Shown here piece by piece: positions 5,835-8,281 of a stretch of DNA of 8,281 nt; the first letter of the stretch is position 1; each line of letters opens with the position of its first letter. Below the pieces are notes generated by a model, which saw only the letters and a program-made list of their open reading frames with translations, did not search any database and had not been told where the DNA came from. The DNA is from Marinosulfonomonas sp. (lineage in GTDB: Bacteria; Pseudomonadota; Alphaproteobacteria; Rhodobacterales; Rhodobacteraceae). The translations under genes and the position numbers were made by a program. The stretch spans positions 1-8,281 of the forward strand of contig JAFLKA010000231.1 of the NCBI GenBank assembly GCA_022712735.1, in the 5' to 3' direction.

Positions 5835-5862
5835 CCACACTTACCAACAGGTTGATGAACTC

Positions 5863-7158
5863 ATGGCTGATAGCACAACAAACCTAGAAACCGGCCTGAC
5901 CACGGCTGACGGCAAACCGCTGAAACAGGCACTGGCGCACGCCCAGTCCCGTTCCCGTCGCCGCGCGTTTATGCTGGTGTTGCCGCTGCTGTTGTTCATC
6001 CTTGTGACATTCATTCTACCGATCGGGCAGATGCTGCACCGGTCTGTGTTTAACGACGGCTTCACCACCCACCATGATCTGGGCACCCGCGTGGACACGC
6101 CGATTATGGTTAATCTGGCGGCGTGGTTCGACGAAAACCCCCAAGGGGTTGTGCCGGATGAGGCAGCTTACAGCGCACTTGTCACCGATCTGATCGAGCT
6201 AAAACGCCTAAAGGCGCCGGGGTCGGCGGGCACGCGGATCAACTATGGGCTGGCCGGATCGCGGTCCCTGTTCACGCAGGGCGCCCGCAAAGCCGCCAAG
6301 CTGGAAGCGCCGTTCAAAGAGGCCTTGATCGGGGTCAGTGCCAAATGGGAAAACCCAAAGCTGTGGCAAGTGATGCGCAGCGCATCCTCCTCCTATACCG
6401 GCGCTTTTTATCTGGCTGCGGTTGACCGCACGCAGGACGCAGATGGCGATGTTACGCGGGTCGAGGAAAACCGCCGCGTATACGTGAAACTGTTTGCCCG
6501 CACGTTGGGGGTGTCATTGCTGATCACCTTTCTTACGTTCATTCTGGCCTACCCAATCGCGCACCTGCTGGCCACGCTGCCGCTGCGCTATTCCAATCTG
6601 TTAATGATCTTTGTGCTGCTGCCGTTCTGGACTTCGCTATTGGTGCGAACCACCAGCTGGATGATCCTGCTGCAAAGTCAGGGGGTGCTGAATGATGCGA
6701 TGGTTGGCTCTGGTTTGCTGGACGAGGCGAACCGGATACAGATGATGTATAACAAAACCGGCACCATTGTGGCGATGACGCATATTCTGCTGCCCTTCAT
6801 GGTGCTGCCTTTGTATTCGGTGATGCGCCCGATCAACCCGTCCTATGTGCGGGCTGCGCGCTCGCTGGGGGCAACCAGCTGGACCGCATTCCGGCGGATA
6901 TATTTCCCGCAAACCGTGCCGGGGATCGGGGCGGGTGCCTTGCTGGTTTTCATCCTTGCGGTTGGCTACTACATTACGCCAGCGCTGGTGGGCGGGGCCG
7001 ATGGCACGCTGATTTCAAACCTGATCGCCTTTCACATGACAAAATCGCTGAACTGGTCGATGGCCGCAGCCCTTGCGTCGCTGCTGCTGGGCGGCATTCT
7101 GATCCTCTACTGGCTGTATGACCGGCTGGTGGGCATCGATAATCTGAAACTGGGATAA
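5863..7158 (+). CDS. ABC transporter permease 1, PotB-like, with a large periplasmic insertion
   Basis: Inner-membrane half of the importer channel. 431 residues against roughly 280-320 for ordinary PotB-type permeases. A cytoplasmic tail (1-34, ending RSRRR) precedes helix 1 at about 36-56. A hydrophilic segment of ~150 residues (57-208) follows and should be periplasmic. The conserved core then starts: helices near 211-240, 245-272, 300-322, 355-378 and 398-418. The ATPase-contact (EAA) loop is 329-349, RAARSLGATSWTAFRRIYFP, with the invariant Gly present. The insertion has no cysteines or recognised domain; it is rich in Lys and Ala and contains GTRINYGLAGSRSLF. The ribosome-binding site is weak (AGG about 11 bases before ATG 5863). 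Permease 2 follows after 5 bases, so the two are probably translationally coupled. Confidence 0.94.
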   Translation: MADSTTNLETGLTTADGKPLKQALAHAQSRSRRRAFMLVLPLLLFILVTFILPIGQMLHRSVFNDGFTTHHDLGTRVDTPIMVNLAAWFDENPQGVVPDEAAYSALVTDLIELKRLKAPGSAGTRINYGLAGSRSLFTQGARKAAKLEAPFKEALIGVSAKWENPKLWQVMRSASSSYTGAFYLAAVDRTQDADGDVTRVEENRRVYVKLFARTLGVSLLITFLTFILAYPIAHLLATLPLRYSNLLMIFVLLPFWTSLLVRTTSWMILLQSQGVLNDAMVGSGLLDEANRIQMMYNKTGTIVAMTHILLPFMVLPLYSVMRPINPSYVRAARSLGATSWTAFRRIYFPQTVPGIGAGALLVFILAVGYYITPALVGGADGTLISNLIAFHMTKSLNWSMAAALASLLLGGILILYWLYDRLVGIDNLKLG

Positions 7159-7163
7159 CGCAC

Positions 7164-8099
7164 ATGGGTTTACCAAGTTACGCCTCACCGCTGGAACGTA
7201 TCTGGCACTACACGTATCTGACGCTTTGCGCGCTGATCTTTCTGTTCCTGATCGCGCCAATCCTGATCGTGATACCGCTGTCGTTTAACGCCCAGCCCTA
7301 TTTCACCTTCACCAAAGAGATGCTGGCGCTGGATCCGGCAGGCTATTCAACCCGCTGGTATGACCTGCTGCTGACCTTCGGGATGAACGCACCTGATGTG
7401 GCCCGCGATAGCGCGTGGTGGGCGGATGCGTGGGAAAACGCGAACTGGATCAAGGCGACGAAAAACTCGATTATAATAGGGTTCTTTGCCACCATTCTGG
7501 CCACGGTTCTGGGCACGGTGGCCGCTTTGGGGCTGTCCAAACCCGACATGCCATATCGGCGCCCGATCATGGCGATGCTGATCTCACCGATGATTGTGCC
7601 GATCATCATCACCGCAACGGGGCTGTTTTTCTTCTACTCGAAAATCGGCATCAGTCACTGGTCGATCTTTGGCTGGGAAATTCCCTATCTGGGCGTCATT
7701 CTGGCCCACGCCACGCTGGGCATTCCGTTTGTTATTATCACGGTAACGGCGACCTTGGTCGGGTTCGATCACTCGCTGACCCGCGCTGCGGCCAACCTTG
7801 GGGCCAACCCGCGCACCACATTTTTCAAAATCATCATGCCGCTGATCCTGCCAGGGGTGATTTCAGGGGCATTGTTCGCCTTTGTCACCTCGTTTGACGA
7901 AGTGGTAGTGGTGCTGTTCATCGGTGGTCTGGACGAGCAAACCATCCCGCGCCAGATGTGGAACGGGATCCGTGAGCAGATCAGCCCGGCGATCCTGTCT
8001 GTGGCGACGATCCTTGTGATCATCTCGACCATGTTGCTGGCAACGGTGGAATTGCTGCGACGCCGCAGTGAGAAACTGCGCGGGATCACACCACACTAG
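7164..8099 (+). CDS. ABC transporter permease 2, PotC-like
   Basis: Second membrane half of the importer channel. 311 residues, longer than a standard PotC (about 260-280). Helices lie at about 18-40, 102-124, 134-158, 176-200, 225-250 and 277-298. The EAA loop is 206-229, TRAAANLGANPRTTFFKIIMPLIL, with the conserved Gly. SFDEVVVVLFIGG (243-255) and TIPRQMWNGIREQISPAI (260-277) are strongly PotC-like. The periplasmic segment after helix 1 is enlarged to ~60 residues (41-100) and Trp-rich (RWYDLL, SAWWADAWENANWI), matching the larger insertion in permease 1. The start ATG 7164 is 5 bases after the permease 1 stop, with GGGAT as a modest ribosome-binding site inside the upstream gene's end. It is the last gene of the operon; two palindromes follow. 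Confidence 0.95.
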   Translation: MGLPSYASPLERIWHYTYLTLCALIFLFLIAPILIVIPLSFNAQPYFTFTKEMLALDPAGYSTRWYDLLLTFGMNAPDVARDSAWWADAWENANWIKATKNSIIIGFFATILATVLGTVAALGLSKPDMPYRRPIMAMLISPMIVPIIITATGLFFFYSKIGISHWSIFGWEIPYLGVILAHATLGIPFVIITVTATLVGFDHSLTRAAANLGANPRTTFFKIIMPLILPGVISGALFAFVTSFDEVVVVLFIGGLDEQTIPRQMWNGIREQISPAILSVATILVIISTMLLATVELLRRRSEKLRGITPH

Positions 8100-8116
8100 C
8101 CGCCGGAAACTAGCAC

Positions 8117-8137
8117 CGGAATTTTTCAAAAATTCCG
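8117..8137. terminator. Perfect inverted repeat, likely bidirectional terminator (first of two)
   Basis: CGGAATTTTT-C-AAAAATTCCG: 10-bp arms around one base, starting 17 bases after the permease 2 stop. As RNA it would fold from either strand with a short loop. Position between convergent genes fits a shared transcription end. It lacks a separate T-tract, the A/T run being inside the stem. Confidence 0.55.
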
Positions 8138-8139
8138 AA

Positions 8140-8162
8140 TATAATTCCTTCAAGGAATTATA
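8140..8162. terminator. Perfect inverted repeat, likely bidirectional terminator (second of two)
   Basis: TATAATTCCTT-C-AAGGAATTATA: 11-bp arms around one base, only two bases after the first palindrome and 8 bases from the stop codon of the convergent gene. The AATTCC/GGAATT core is shared with the first palindrome, so the two could also cross-pair. It serves as transcript end for either side, or as a protein-binding site. Confidence 0.5.
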
Positions 8163-8170
8163 GCCCCCGT

Positions 8171-8281
8171 CTAGCTGTGCCCCCAGTCGTCAGGATCAAG
8201 CGAGTTGTTTGGCGACAGGCCAATCACATCACCATCCGTCGTGCACCCCAGCCCCAGCACGGTGCGGTTGGCATAATTGAA
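8171..8281 (-). CDS. C-terminal 36 residues of an unidentified protein, runs off the window
   Basis: An open minus-strand frame enters from the right edge and ends at TAG 8171-8173. The visible tail reads NYANRTVLGLGCTTDGDVIG, then LSPNNSLDPDDWGHS. The composition and lack of stops look like real coding sequence, and the convergent arrangement with the double palindrome supports a gene end here. I do not recognise the family from this tail. One cysteine is present and no membrane segment is visible. A chance open frame of 36 codons is possible. Confidence 0.55.
   Translation of the reverse strand, partial: FNYANRTVLGLGCTTDGDVIGLSPNNSLDPDDWGHS

Overview
The window looks like chromosomal DNA of an alphaproteobacterium. 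A marine Roseobacter-group (Rhodobacterales) organism is the best guess. This rests on moderately GC-rich coding DNA with AT-rich intergenic gaps, strong GGGAG/AAGGGAGG ribosome-binding sites, and a family resemblance of the polyamine-type ABC operon. No rRNA, tRNA, insertion sequence, phage gene or CRISPR array was seen, and the genus is an inference.

Left part (1-2541, minus strand): a two-gene efflux operon. A periplasmic adaptor (HlyD/AcrA type, 1266-2423) is followed by an AcrB-type RND transporter (1-1194), of which only the N-terminal ~400 residues lie in the window. The transporter has no ATG/GTG/TTG start near its strong ribosome-binding site; the well-spaced codon is ATA. A sigma70-like promoter and a perfect 16-bp palindrome lie upstream of the adaptor, so the operon is probably under a local regulator that is not encoded here. 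No TolC-type outer-membrane gene is present.

Middle (2542-3558): two long non-coding stretches flank one small minus-strand gene (2793-3197). It encodes a 134-residue single-pass membrane protein whose C-terminal part is an unbroken heptad coiled coil with methionine at 17 of 24 core positions. This is the most unusual object in the window. The stretch 3198-3558 carries candidate promoters and repeats for this gene and for the rightward ABC operon.

Right part (3559-8099, plus strand): a complete ABC importer operon of the spermidine/putrescine (PotABCD) class, in the order ATPase, periplasmic binding protein, permease 1, permease 2. Both permeases carry an enlarged periplasmic segment after the first membrane helix, about 150 residues in permease 1. 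Hairpins flank the binding-protein gene, a usual arrangement for making more of the binding protein than of the membrane parts. The operon ends at two tandem palindromes (8117-8162). These separate it from a convergent minus-strand gene, of which only the last 36 codons are visible.

Functionally the window holds one exporter, one importer and an orphan membrane protein. Nothing in the sequence ties the three units together apart from proximity.
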